DNA from: Turnera subulata
Lineage: Eukaryota > Streptophyta > Magnoliopsida > Malpighiales > Passifloraceae
Direction: 5' to 3'
Length of the DNA: 64,000 nt
NCBI GenBank assembly: GCA_028386065.3
Contig: JAKUCV010005683.1
Coordinates: forward strand, 83,163-147,162
The notes under the pieces are model-generated. The model did not search any database, had not been told where the DNA came from, and saw only the letters and a list, made by a program, of their open reading frames with translations. Positions 24,135-43,864 of this stretch are shown here, one piece after another. The translations under genes and the position numbers were made by a program. How positions within the stretch are numbered: the stretch's first letter is position 1; every line of letters begins with the position of its first letter.

Positions 24135-26247
24135 AAACTCTAATGCTCTATCCAATTGGTTGGCCAGGCTGTATCAAGATTTTGGGGAACATTAGGATTT
24201 AAAGCAGTTCTCAACTATGCAGCTACCATGTAGAGAAAATTGAGGTAATCCCTTCCTGCTTGCCTTAATTTTTTAAGCTTCACAAATAGATTAGGAAAGA
24301 AAAGATATAAATGGAACTGTGAATTATGATTTTGGATATTTTCATGCCAGTAATAATCTGAATTTAACAGTCATTGTTTCAAGCACAAGCTTGAATGACT
24401 GATCAAGTTAAGTATGCATTAGTCCGCTTTCCCTCTGGTTCCGGCTACTGGCTTAACATGATACCTTGCTGCTTGACATGTGGAAATCGTGTTTGTGTTT
24501 TATGTCTTGGTTCTCAATGCAAGCAATTTGCTGCTATATTGATTCCTGTTTATGAAACAGAAGATTTGTTACTAATTGCTCAAGAGCTTGTTGCATTGGC
24601 TCTCAATTCCTCTGGCACAGTGCTCTTTTTTTTTTTTTTCTATTTTTGATTTCTCTATATGAAAAATATGGATGTTTTAGTGGTCATAATCCTTTTAAAC
24701 TCTGCTTTTCATGATGTAGTGGTATCATAATAAATTGGCAGTTGGTTGTTCAAATATTTGAAGACCCCTTTCTGCATCTTCTATTTGATTGACTAAAAAT
24801 TTGCTCCTGTGCATTTGTCATGGTTTTAATCCAGTTGATTTAGCTTCTTTTGGTATTTATGTATGTTGATTGGTACCATATATCATCGAAAATACCTGGA
24901 TTGCTGTTGCAATGGGCCAATGAAGGCCATGGAGTGATATGTTCACTCATTTATCTGACATGAATCTGATTTGTGGGACCTGCTTTAAATTTGTAATGGT
25001 CCGAGTATAAAGTGCGGTTAGCATGGGGAAACTTTTCTTGACTGAAGTCTTGATTTTTGTGGATTGAGTAAAACGGACTGCGGTAGGAGTAGATAGATTT
25101 CTGTTCCAAATCAATTAATTGAATTTGTGCGTGAAAGGTGTTGATAACTTTACTAACGACTGGAAATATTATTTCAGGTGTTTGTAGGGTAGATATTAGA
25201 CATTGTATCAACATTCAAATTCCGAGGCCGGGGAGTGTCCCTGAAGAAATTTTTTGTGTAGCAGTAACACTGGTATACAATTTTTTTGGTTGTTTGAACA
25301 GCTGGGGTCTGATAGGGGATGTCAAGTTTGGTCCTATATTACATTTTTCAGAGGATGATTGCTACGTCGTACCTGGATGATAGTATCCTAGTATTACGGT
25401 CGAGATTTCGTTGTTTACTATAATATTTTTTTGTCCAGTCTTTTGATTGCCCCTGTAATCATTAACTATTCCCTGGTTGATAAATGCAGAAATTATAACT
25501 AATCATATATGTAAAGCTCCAAAGGTAGTTTTCCTACGTTAATCAAGCTTAATAGCACAAATGGTAATACAATGTTCTCGAAGGAAAATATAATTCCTGG
25601 GTTTCGGCCAAGTCCAAAACAACAAATCGTGTTGTTGGTTTCTTGGGCTTTTTTTTTTTTTTTTTTCTTTCTGTTAACGTTTTGTTGTAATAGAATATTA
25701 GAAATGACTGTACGACTGGAAGATATCATCCTTGTCGGTACAGAATTGTCGATGGAAATATCAAACACTACAATTCACTAACGGTTTTCCCGTTACAGTC
25801 TTACAGAGGATAAAATCCTTGCGACTACTTATGACGTTAGAAAACAGTGAACTGAAGGATTTAAGTTTATTTTTTTCAGCAACAAAATTTAATTTTGTTA
25901 GTTTACTTCATTTACCATGTTCTTACCTAAGAAAAGGAATTATCATCTCTCCCTAGCTAAATATAATAAGCCTATGGCAGTCCCTGCTGGCTGCGTAAAA
26001 GATGTTTTAATCATCTAGAGTTGTTGATCGCCACCTGCCCCACAATGAAAGGTAAAGTTGATTGATATGGTCATCAAAGAATTATGAAGGAACTTGTAGG
26101 TACAAACAGATTTAGGTACTAATAGATTTTTATTTATACAGAAGTTCCACCGACAAAGAGGGAAAAAAATGCTAATGGTGTTTGCTTTCTCTTTTTCCAG
26201 TTTATGCTTGGTTTATTTTCGGGTTGACTGCGGTAGGTAGCCGACTC
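24135..26247. other. Tail-to-tail intergenic region with VPS54 3' UTR
   Basis: The VPS54 3' UTR begins here. A possible UTR intron runs from a donor at about 24244 (GAGGTAATCC) to an acceptor at about 25177 (TATTTCAGGTG). An AATAAA lies near 24728. Two poly-T tracts (24628-24640, 25651-25667) are present. The last 150 bp probably hold the 3' UTR of the minus-strand alpha-glucosidase gene. No other gene seen. Confidence 0.5.
26129..26134 (-). terminator. Candidate poly(A) signal of the GH31 gene
   Basis: AATAAA on the minus strand, about 115 nt after the alpha-glucosidase stop codon. The distance suits a plant 3' UTR, but plant signals are loose. Confidence 0.35.
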
Positions 26248-35644
<9,397 letters not shown>

Positions 35645-36600
35645 CTTAATATATATTTGTGTGTGTGTGTGTGTTTTTCTGATGGGTGATGATGGAAGGA
35701 ATTCTTGAAGACAAGTGCTGATAAAGGAAGAAGATTAGGAGGGAAGGAGGAGGGATTGCTTTTGCTTTCAACTTTAATTATATCACATCCATCCATCCAT
35801 GCTTCATATAGTAATCACGGACGCACATTGGCCGTCTTTGTACTCGAGATTAAAGACAAAGTGACAAAATGTGGCTTTCTAGGTCCCCCACAAAATTAAT
35901 AAAATCTTCTTTTTCTTTCCTTTCCTGGTGTTCTTTTTGGTTATGGGATATTTGCAAAATGCTTTCTTAATAGTTATACCTTGAGGAGAGGGGGTATCCA
36001 ATTTGGAAGGAAGGATGACATCAACTATACATCCACCATATCTTGGACTTTCTCCTTCTCAAAAGTTTAACATATAATATAACTAATTATGGGCTTCCTT
36101 TTGTCTTCAATTAATGGATCTTATGCTCACCAGCGACGTACATTGGTAATTAGACAGCACTACTGTTCGCATACTTTAACTAAAATACATTAACTCACAA
36201 AAAATTGTAACACTTATCTAATAGGAAAAGCTTCATTTGCTAAGCATTTATGGGGATTAGGTGATTCACCAATGTTTTGTGATGTCACTCTTTGTAGGTG
36301 TATTATATGTTTCAGGACTTCTTTTTTTAAGATGAACAAATAGTAGTCCGATGTTCTTGTTTATTAAGAATTGAATTTTTGTAATTAGCATTTCTTCTTT
36401 TTTTTTTCAGAAAAATAGGCAAGAGCCGAATTTCCAGTTTAACTTGGAGCGTTTCCACTGAGCAAGTTTTAAACAATTGCATAACCTTATAAAAATTCAA
36501 AAAAAGTAGATGACGAACGGGCCTTTAAATGACAACTATAAACTTTGTTTTTTTTTTAAAAAAAGATACTAATTGTGTGTTGTATTATGTTAGTGAAAAT
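35645..36600. other. Upstream region of the GH31 gene
   Basis: It contains a (GT)n run at about 35657-35676 within the probable 5' UTR and an (ATCC)n-like run near 35789-35800. The rest is ordinary AT-rich sequence. A clear TATA box was not found. No other gene seen. Confidence 0.5.
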
Positions 36601-36875
36601 CCACCATATTCAGGTATTGTTACATCACTCCTTCCGCCCGATTAAATGCTTTACCATGCTGCAGCACTAGGGATTCGAACTCGGGACGTGATGCTTTTTA
36701 TCTCCCTCAAGGAGAGCACCTTCACCAATTCAGCTGCAGATGATGAATTGGTGAAGGTGCTCTCCTTGAGGGGGATAAAAAGCATCACGTCCCGAGTTCG
36801 AATCCCTAGTGCTGTAGCATGGTAAAGCATTTAATCGGGCGGAGGGAGTGATGTAACAATACCTGAATATGGTGG
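36601..36875. repeat. Near-perfect palindrome with tRNA-like (SINE-type) arms
   Basis: Two 132-bp arms (36601-36732 and 36744-36875) are inverted copies with only about three mismatches and no indel, around an 11-nt spacer. In the right arm GAATTGGTGAAGG resembles a tRNA A box, and GAGTTCGAATCCC matches the pol III B box about 45 nt later, as in tRNA-derived SINE heads. No acceptor stem forms, so it is not a tRNA gene. No TSD was identified. Confidence 0.85.
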
Positions 36876-36979
36876 GTCCCTCGGGGAGAGGGCCTTCACA
36901 AAAAACAACTCTAAATACAAGTAAAACACTAATAAAAAAATAAACTACTAGTTAAGTTTGGTAGCAGTGTAGGTTGATA

Positions 36980-37261
36980 CTCCCTCTGATCCACAATAGA
37001 TGTCGTTTAAGGTATTTGCACTCCCATTAAGGGAAGCATTAAATAGATCTATTTTCATTAAATTTTGATATTTAAATTACTAATCTGTCCTTTTTATTTT
37101 CCCAAGAAATAAAAGCATGGGTAAATAAGGAAGTAGTTAGGAAGTAGTTGGTTAATTAAATATGGGTAAATATGGGAAAAAAATTTAATGCTTGCTAAAC
37201 GTCATATATTCTGAAACAAAATTAAAAGTCTTAAGCGTCATCTATTGTGGATCAGAGGGAG
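36980..37261. mobile_element. Stowaway-like MITE
   Basis: The TIRs start CTCCCTCTGATCCACAATAG and end with its complement, and TA dinucleotides flank both sides (36978-36979, 37262-37263). Size (282 bp), TIR sequence and TSD fit Stowaway, Tc1/Mariner-derived MITEs. Confidence 0.88.
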
Positions 37262-37264
37262 TAA

Positions 37265-38250
37265 TTTTTTAGGAACGTCAGGCCTTCAATGACTCCGAAG
37301 AAGCCAAAATGGTGCCCACACCATAAGGGAATGCTAAATGTTGTTGCTTAAACCACTAGAAAGCACGCACCCGAATGAGATCGAAGAGTAATTCGACCGA
37401 GTGCTGCTTCCCATTGAACACAAGGGAGTTGCGGTCCAGCTACAAGGATAATAACATAGCGAGCCCGGAACCCATTCATGCAACGCTGCAAGTGCAATTC
37501 AAGAGACACCCCACCTTCTACAAAGCTTCTGCTATAATGAAGTCACTAGCTTGCAGTTTACGAAGAGGTGAGAAGGAGACTCCATTGTGGTAGAAGAGTA
37601 GGGACAATTAGCCGCATCCGATTCCAGCAACCCTCGTCTATATAGTGCATCCCTGGTTGTTACGCCTTCGTGCAAAAGTAACCATAAAAACTGTTCAATC
37701 TTAGGTGGTGCAATCAAGAAACAGACTAGTGGAAGGTGAGGGAGGGGCGTTAACATCAGGTATTGGTAACCTGAACGGACAATGTACACGCAAGTAGAAT
37801 CAAGGAACCAAGACCATCCGTCATCAATGTTGCCCTACAACACAATCTTAGCAAGCTCATTCCCAAGTACCCAACTCTTATACATACAAGTCCCGACGCT
37901 AATGAGGCTACGACCCTAGCTCCAAGAAACCCAGCCTAGATGCTTCAGCTAAAGTAGCGTTGGGGTACGAAGACAAGCGAAAGGCGCGGGGGTAGCAAGT
38001 CTTAAGAACACCAAGAGGGGACCAACAATCTGACTAAAAAGCAATCTGCATCCCAGAATTTATGGAGAGCAACAACCCATCCTTCAAGGAGGGCCCTGTG
38101 GAGAGAGTGGGCACCACTATCTAAAATCTTTTGGCAAATAGGGGAGGCCTTAGACCTATTGAAAGAAGATTCCATAATAGAATCCTTAACAACACATTTA
38201 TTGTAGATCAAAATACGCAATGGAAGAGACTCACAAGTGCGGTACCTCCA
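37265..38250 (-). pseudogene. L1-type LINE ORF2, 3' fragment (zinc-binding RVT region)
   Basis: The C-terminal part of a LINE polyprotein. The frame at 37789-37532 has IEQFLWLLLHEGVTTRDAL..RRGL and SPSHLFVNC, typical of the zf-RVT domain after plant L1 reverse transcriptases. 38259-38002 adds the linker before it. Stops and frameshifts are frequent. A T6 run at 37265-37270 (A6 on the LINE strand) may be the tail remnant, next to the MITE. Upstream the LINE continues at 38653 after a solo LTR insertion. Confidence 0.8.
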
Positions 38251-38652
38251 TATGAGCACTCGGATTAAGGGTTACTTAATCCCCCCACTCTCTACCTACA
38301 CCTTCTTCTTAGGGTCAATCCAACATCAATGGAGTCGCCACCCGAATTTTATTAAGGGCAAAATTCAGGGAAAAACCCTTCCATAAACCTCTTAAGGCAA
38401 CAAGTCATAACGAACTAGAGATGTTGGATTCGGGGGTTTGTCACAGATGGGATGAAGTTAGGCACCCATCTATGTTGGGACGAAATCGTGTGTAATTGAA
38501 GATCAAAGTATGCCTTATGCAACAACAACACAACAACAAAAATAGAACGAAAACCTTGATAAGAATCAAATCATCTCACCAATCAAAGGCACAAACACAT
38601 TCATAGTCTAAAAATAATATAATAAATCGCAGGGCAAATTTGGGTGTTCACA
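38251..38652 (-). mobile_element. Short solo LTR (Tat-like) inside the LINE
   Basis: It is flanked by 5-bp direct repeats CTCCA (38246-38250 and 38653-38657). On the minus strand it starts TGTGAACACCCAAATTTG and ends CATA, like the LTRs at 38963 and 45602. It carries the conserved GTTGGATTCGGGGGTT-type block of Tat LTR 3' ends. At 402 bp it is internally deleted compared with the 1.6-kb relatives and lacks the GC-rich U3 cluster. Removing it joins the LINE frame cleanly. Confidence 0.82.
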
Positions 38653-38962
38653 CTCCACAACCAATTGAAGAGCAAACTTTTGTTCTTGGTCAAAATATTC
38701 ACCATACTAAATCCATCTTGGTCCCGAGGCTTGGCTATCCTCTCCCAAGCAACTAAACAAAGCTTGGCTTTGTCAGCCGTCCCACTCTAGAGCAAGCGAT
38801 GCTGGATTGCTGCAGTTTACATGCAACTGTAATAGGAACTTGGAACAAGGATATATAGTATAGAGGCAAAGCTGACAGTACAGATCGGATAAGAATCAAC
38901 CTGTCAGCGAAAGATAGAAAGCGACCCTGCCATGATTGCAATTGTGACCTGAACTTAAAGAC
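38653..38962 (-). pseudogene. L1-type LINE ORF2, RT thumb fragment
   Basis: Read on the minus strand it gives SQLQSWQGRFLSFADRLILI, SALPLYYISLF, and AWERIAKPRDQDG, the region just after the reverse transcriptase core in plant L1 elements. It is interrupted at 38962 by the Tat-type element (TSD AAGAC) and at 38653 by the solo LTR. Confidence 0.85.
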
Positions 38963-39578
38963 TGTGAACACCCAAATTTGACCCATGAAAATTATATTGA
39001 GATTAGACTCCAAACATGTTTGAATCATAAGATTGATGAGTTAGTCTTGGGTTGAAGCATGGATAGGGTTTAATTTTAGTAGAATCTATACGTTATAGTA
39101 ATTAAGACTTTTATATGCCTAGGATTAATGAGACGATTTAATCATAGGATATGTTAAGGACTAAATTGCTAAAATGTATTTTATCTCATTAAATTTGGGC
39201 TTGTTTATTTATTAAACCCAATTATATTTATTCTTGGGTTGAAGATAAACGTAAGGGTCCAATTAAATAAGGTATGGACTTTTCTTCAGAGTTGCACAGC
39301 CCATTAACACCTTGCTTGCAGACAAATTTAGCTCTGATTTTCGTGGAAAATCAGAGTTAAATCATTCCTTAATAGCAAGAATGTTTTTGGTATGATTTTG
39401 GCTTAAAATGATCATTCAATGTGTAATTAGTCAATTAGGAGATGATTGAGAGGAGTAGTAATCAAGAAAGCAGAGAATTCTAGGCAGTCTAGGGGTTAAT
39501 TACGCGGTAGGATCAATTAGGGAGGAATTAGGGGAGAATCGGGACCGAAAAAGGAAAGAACAGGTGAGACGCGTAGGC

Positions 39579-39690
39579 GCGGGCGGTCATCTCGGGATGA
39601 CCACCGGGCTTGGGCAGTCTTTCACCCATGACCGCCTGGCCTGGCTGTCATCCATAGGATGACCGCCGGCCATGGCGGTCATGCACACCT
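39579..39690 (+). promoter_or_regulatory. Alternating GGCGGTCAT / ATGACCGCC cluster in U3
   Basis: Six to seven close variants of a 9-mer occur in both orientations within about 110 bp, ending about 120 bp before the TATA box. The first pair forms a hairpin with a CTCGGG loop. In the 3' LTR copy (46220-46243) that pair is a perfect 9-bp inverted repeat. Regulatory function is inferred. Confidence 0.5.
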
Positions 39691-39808
39691 AGAAACGCGT
39701 TTTTTCCCAATTTTTGCCCGTAATCTGATTCTACTCGGTTTTAGCACAGAGTTTTTGCCATTACCTTGATCATTAAGTTGGTCCATGCCCCTAGGCTACC
39801 CAGAACAC

Positions 39809-39816
39809 TATAAATA
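39809..39816 (+). promoter_or_regulatory. TATA box of the 5' LTR
   Basis: TATAAATA in CACTATAAATAGGAC, identical in the 3' LTR at 46448-46455. Confidence 0.65.
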
Positions 39817-40575
39817 GGACCTCTCTCTCATATTTCAGGGAACACATTCGATTACACAAACACTCTTCATAAAGCTTTGAAGCTTGGAGAAACTCTGTCT
39901 CTCCAAGCTTAAGAAATAGTTCCATAGGCAAAACTTTGGCAGAATTTCGTAGGTAGCATCATCCAATGAAGGCAGCAAAGGGGAAAATCAAGAAGAACTC
40001 CAAGATTGAGTTGAGGAGTAGGAGGAAATTGTGTGGGAGGCACAACCCAAACCAAGGAGCTAGAGGAGGGCTACAAGAGGTAATCCTAATCCCTTTTTGT
40101 CTGACCAATTATTGTTGAGATGTTGATGTTGATGATGATGTGACTATTGTGATGCCATGTCAAGAACTACGTGGGCTTTGAACCCGGTCGCCGGGGTACG
40201 TAGGTGGTTTCTAGTGGTGGAAACTCAAACCCAATCTTCTTCTTCTCCCCTTTCTTTTTAATATTCAGTTATTATGTGTTTTGGTGCTCACACTTGCGCA
40301 CTTGCACAAGGCATACAAAATCCTCTAATTGCACAAAGTTTCGCCCCAACATGGATGGGTGCCTAACACCTTCCCATCCATGACGAATCCCTGGGTCCAG
40401 CATCTTTGGTTCGCTATCCAGTTGCCTAAATGGAGTCACAAGAAGGGTTTTTCCCAAGTTGTTGTCCCTTAATAAAATTTGGGTGGCGAATCCAAAGATG
40501 TTGGATGATGGTTATGAAGAAGGTGTAAAGGAGAAGTGAATAGGCCCAAGTGATTTTGGGTCGGGTATTCATAGC

Positions 40576-40593
40576 TGGCGACTCCGCTGGGGA
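40576..40593 (+). other. Primer-binding site of the Tat-type element
   Basis: TGGCGACTCCGCTGGGGA starts two bases after the 5' LTR. This is the type of PBS found in Tat/Ogre elements, probably complementary to a tRNA-Arg 3' end. The tRNA identity is from memory and unchecked. Confidence 0.7.
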
Positions 40594-41095
40594 CTTTGAG
40601 GGTTCAAGAAACTTTGTGCAATTATTGAATTTCTGTATGCTTTTTTATGTGTCATCATAAGTGCCTTGCATTCATGGTAAATGTTGTGAAGCCTTTACCA
40701 TAAGAGGGCCAGGGGATCCAAGTCCGCTACAATGCCTTCTTTAAGCGATAGTGGCTTGTGTGAACCAGTTTCTCGCTGCTCATGCAATGATAGGGATTAA
40801 TGGGCCTTGGACCTCACGCGATATCTTTTATCACATGTGAGTAGGCCAAACTATTCCTTAGCGGCAGTCTTTTGGCCCCCAACCAGCTGCATACCCTAAG
40901 CATCTGATGCATTGTGAATCAATAAGTGGTATGTGTATTTGGGTGATTATTGTTGTGAATTCAAGTAAGTGTAAATAGAGTGCCCTCTTTCATTTGTACA
41001 TACCTAAAAAAAACCAACAAAAAAAAAACGAGTGAGTCAAGAAGCCTCTGGGGTACCGCGGACCCTGACACCTGTGATCCAAATACTAGGGCAAG

Positions 41096-42250
41096 ATGAG
41101 TGAGGACAACGCTGCTAAGACCAATGTGGCTGAGGAATCCTAGGATCTGCTGAAATATCCGAATGTCAGAGATGCACTATTGGCCTTGAAGAAAGGGAAG
41201 ATGGTGTCTCCTGGGAGTGATGGGGGACAAGGCTCGAAACCAGGCATTGAAAATAATGTGGTGGTCATCCAGGATGATGACTCGGTGACACAGGAATCCA
41301 AAAGAGATGGGGAGAGGCTTAGAAGAGTGAAAGAATTGCTTAAAGCCATGAAGAGTAAAGAGGATGATTGGAACTTGGAACGTCTATCTTTGTTCCCTGA
41401 AGCCCGCCTTCCTGAAAAGTTCAAGATGCCGGACATCGAGAAATTCAATGGAATGGGATGCCCAAGAATTCATCTAAAGATCTATGTTAGGATGCTGCAA
41501 CCTATGGGGATTGGGATCGAGTTGATGGCCCAGTTGTTTCAAAGGACTTTATCAGGAGCAGCCCTAAAGTGGTTCATGAATTTGGATGAGAGCAAGGTGA
41601 GCAAGTGGGATGACATCTGCAAAGAGTTCTTGAACCAATACAGCTGCAACACCGAAGTGGATGTGACCAAGAGGGATCTCGAGACGACTAAGCAAGAAGC
41701 CCAAGAGACATTCTCAGACTTTATCATAAGGTGGCGTAACAAGGCGTCTTTAATGGTGAATAGACCCCCACAAGAGGAGCAAGTGAAAATGGTGATCAAG
41801 AACCTTCAACCAATGTATTATGATCGTACGGTTCAAAGCCCTTATTGGGGCAGAGACACAGTTGGAGGATGCAATTGCTTCCGGCAAGATCAAAGTAGCA
41901 GTGGACACTACTGCCCCTAGGCGGAACTTCAGCTCAGCACAAGGAAACAAGTCCGTTGAAGTAAATCACATGACTACCCAAGCGTCGGTGCAAGTTAGGT
42001 CAAGATTTAGGGAATTCACCCCTCTTCCTATGTTTTTGGGAAAGATGTTCAAGAAATGCATGGAGGTAAACGTGTTGCAGCCTTTGGAGCCGAGACCTGG
42101 GTTTCCGATTAGAGGGGACCAGAATAAATTTTGTGAATTTCACCAAGTGGCCGGGCATGCCACGGATGATTGTTTTAGACTCCGTCACGAGATCTAAGAT
42201 CTGGTAGAACAAAATGAGATAGTCTTGCCCCCAAAAGATGTAGAGATGTG
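41096..42250 (+). pseudogene. Broken gag of the Tat-type element
   Basis: The probable start is ATG 41096 (MSEDNAAKTNV..). An in-frame TAG follows at 41141-41143. The frame then continues to about 41830 with the retrotransposon gag core (DIEKFNGMGCP, LSGAALKWFMNL, FLNQYSCNTEVD, ETFSDFIIRWRNKA). A frameshift near 41825-41840 moves it to the frame ending at 42197. There FCEFHQVAGHATDDCFRLRHEI resembles the Zn-knuckle-like motif of Tat gag. A second stop comes after it. Gag normally packages element RNA, and this copy cannot make full-length protein. Confidence 0.8.
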
Positions 42251-43864
42251 AGAGGGCTGATAAGCGATAGTGTTTGCTATGTTTGAAAGAAGTGAAAGTT
42301 TTGTTCATCATTTTTTATGACTTTGCTTTTGTGTCACGTGTTCACTTAATCAATAAAATGTGCCTCTTCTTTCCTATCTCAATGATTGCAATTCATGATT
42401 TAGAAAATGACATAGTTTATGCTAAGGTGAACGGATTTTGCAAACATTTCAAGTTTGGCTTGTCGAACTTCTAAATGGATCAATTCAAAGTTAAGCCATT
42501 GAAACCCTGCTTATCAACGTGGCTCCACACTAGATTCTAGGATCCTGGCTGAGGCCATAAGAAAGAAGCCTCCTGTTTTAGAAATAGAGTAGCGCTTGAA
42601 GCACAAACCCTTGGCTAATGTGGAGCAGCCACACCTAAAATTCCTGAACTAGACACCAACCTTCAAACACAACATTCACTAAAGACTTGGGGGAGAAGCT
42701 TTCCTAAACTACTCTAATTTTGATAAATGGGAAAAATTGTGAAAGGTGAGACATCTGGCCCGTCTTCACCAGAACTACGGGGACCTGATTTCTTAAACAT
42801 AGCACCAAAAAAAAAAGAGAAAAAATAGGAACACCCTCTAGATCACCAATCCATGAAATCGACAAGTTCATACATCCCCCTTTTTTACAAAGTTCACATA
42901 TGAATGGGGACCCGAATTTCAATCAAAGCAGGTCTTTTAAGCAGAAGTGTTCCAATTAAAAAAAAAAAATCAAAGAGAGGGCTATGTTTAGGAATACGTA
43001 GGCAACCTAAAATAAAGGTGCGGTCAAAACAAAAATCCCCTCCCTTTCCGAGTCGAACTTTCTTGATAAACTAAGCTTTGACACCTGTTCTACTAATGGT
43101 CCAACCATTTAACCAAGAATTGATCTGTCACAAAAATGTTTGTAGTCACCTTAGTTTGAATGAAATCATTGACTACTTTTTGGCATGCATAGAGAGGGGT
43201 CCAGGTACATTTGAGAAGTATGAAAAACAGAAGAGTGAACGAGGACAAAGCACATAGTGATCATTATCTGAGGGCTTGATAGCAGCATGAATTGTGGTTT
43301 CATCCACCTCTACAAGGCACAAGTAGAACGACATCATCTACCCCTTGGCTCGAAATCATGTTTGCACATTTGAAGGATACCTTTCCTTGGCTGGTGTACT
43401 CTCTCACGAGAATCTTCACTCATCTTTGCCTTAGAATTATTCGAACGAGTTTCGAAGAAGGTCCCTGGGTACCCCAAGGTTTGTCTTATGGAGTCTTAAA
43501 CTCGGTAAATCTTGAAGAAAGAAAAGAGATACCCAAATCCAATTTTAAAAAAGAAAAGAAAAGAGGGAGAAAAAAGAGAGAGAAGAGAGAGCAAAACCCT
43601 TTCTTGAAAACCAAGAGGCACTCATATATACAGTGCTTGGATTTATGATATTTTACATGTGGGCCCTACCAGGCCCAAAATTGATTTGTTATTGTTACGG
43701 GCATTCTTGAGAAGATGTAAGGCCCAATTTTTTTATAAAGTTGTTGTGTGTTGTCTAGGGCATTCAAGGAGATGTAAGCCCCAACTTTTGTTGATGAGTC
43801 GAGGTATGAGTTTGGGCATTCTCAATAAAACGAGTTGTAAGGCTCAACTTTTTTTGTGAAATGA
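42251..43864 (+). other. Noncoding internal region of the Tat-type element
   Basis: No pol motif in any frame. ATACGTAGGCAACCTAAA at about 42993 is a phrase typical of Tat/Ogre internal regions downstream of the coding part. The longest frame (43292-43648) has a Lys-rich tail and no recognisable domain. Purine-rich sequence lies at 43540-43600. Confidence 0.6.

Larger units (their letters stand above)
38963..40573 (+). repeat. 5' LTR of the Tat-type element
   Basis: It starts TGTGAACACCC and ends GGGTATTCATA. The order inside is: AATCAGAGTTAAATCATTCC block, GGCGGTCAT cluster, TATA box, transcript start area, GAACCCGGTCGCCGGGGTACG block, and U5. Confidence 0.9.

Noticed and set aside
36650..36830. 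tRNA gene suggested by GAGTTCGAATCCC
   Set aside because: No acceptor stem or anticodon arm can be formed; the sequence is in a palindrome and fits a SINE head.
43292..43648. 118-codon frame in the Tat element's internal region
   Set aside because: No domain, low-complexity Lys/Arg tail from a purine-rich tract; not distinguishable from chance.
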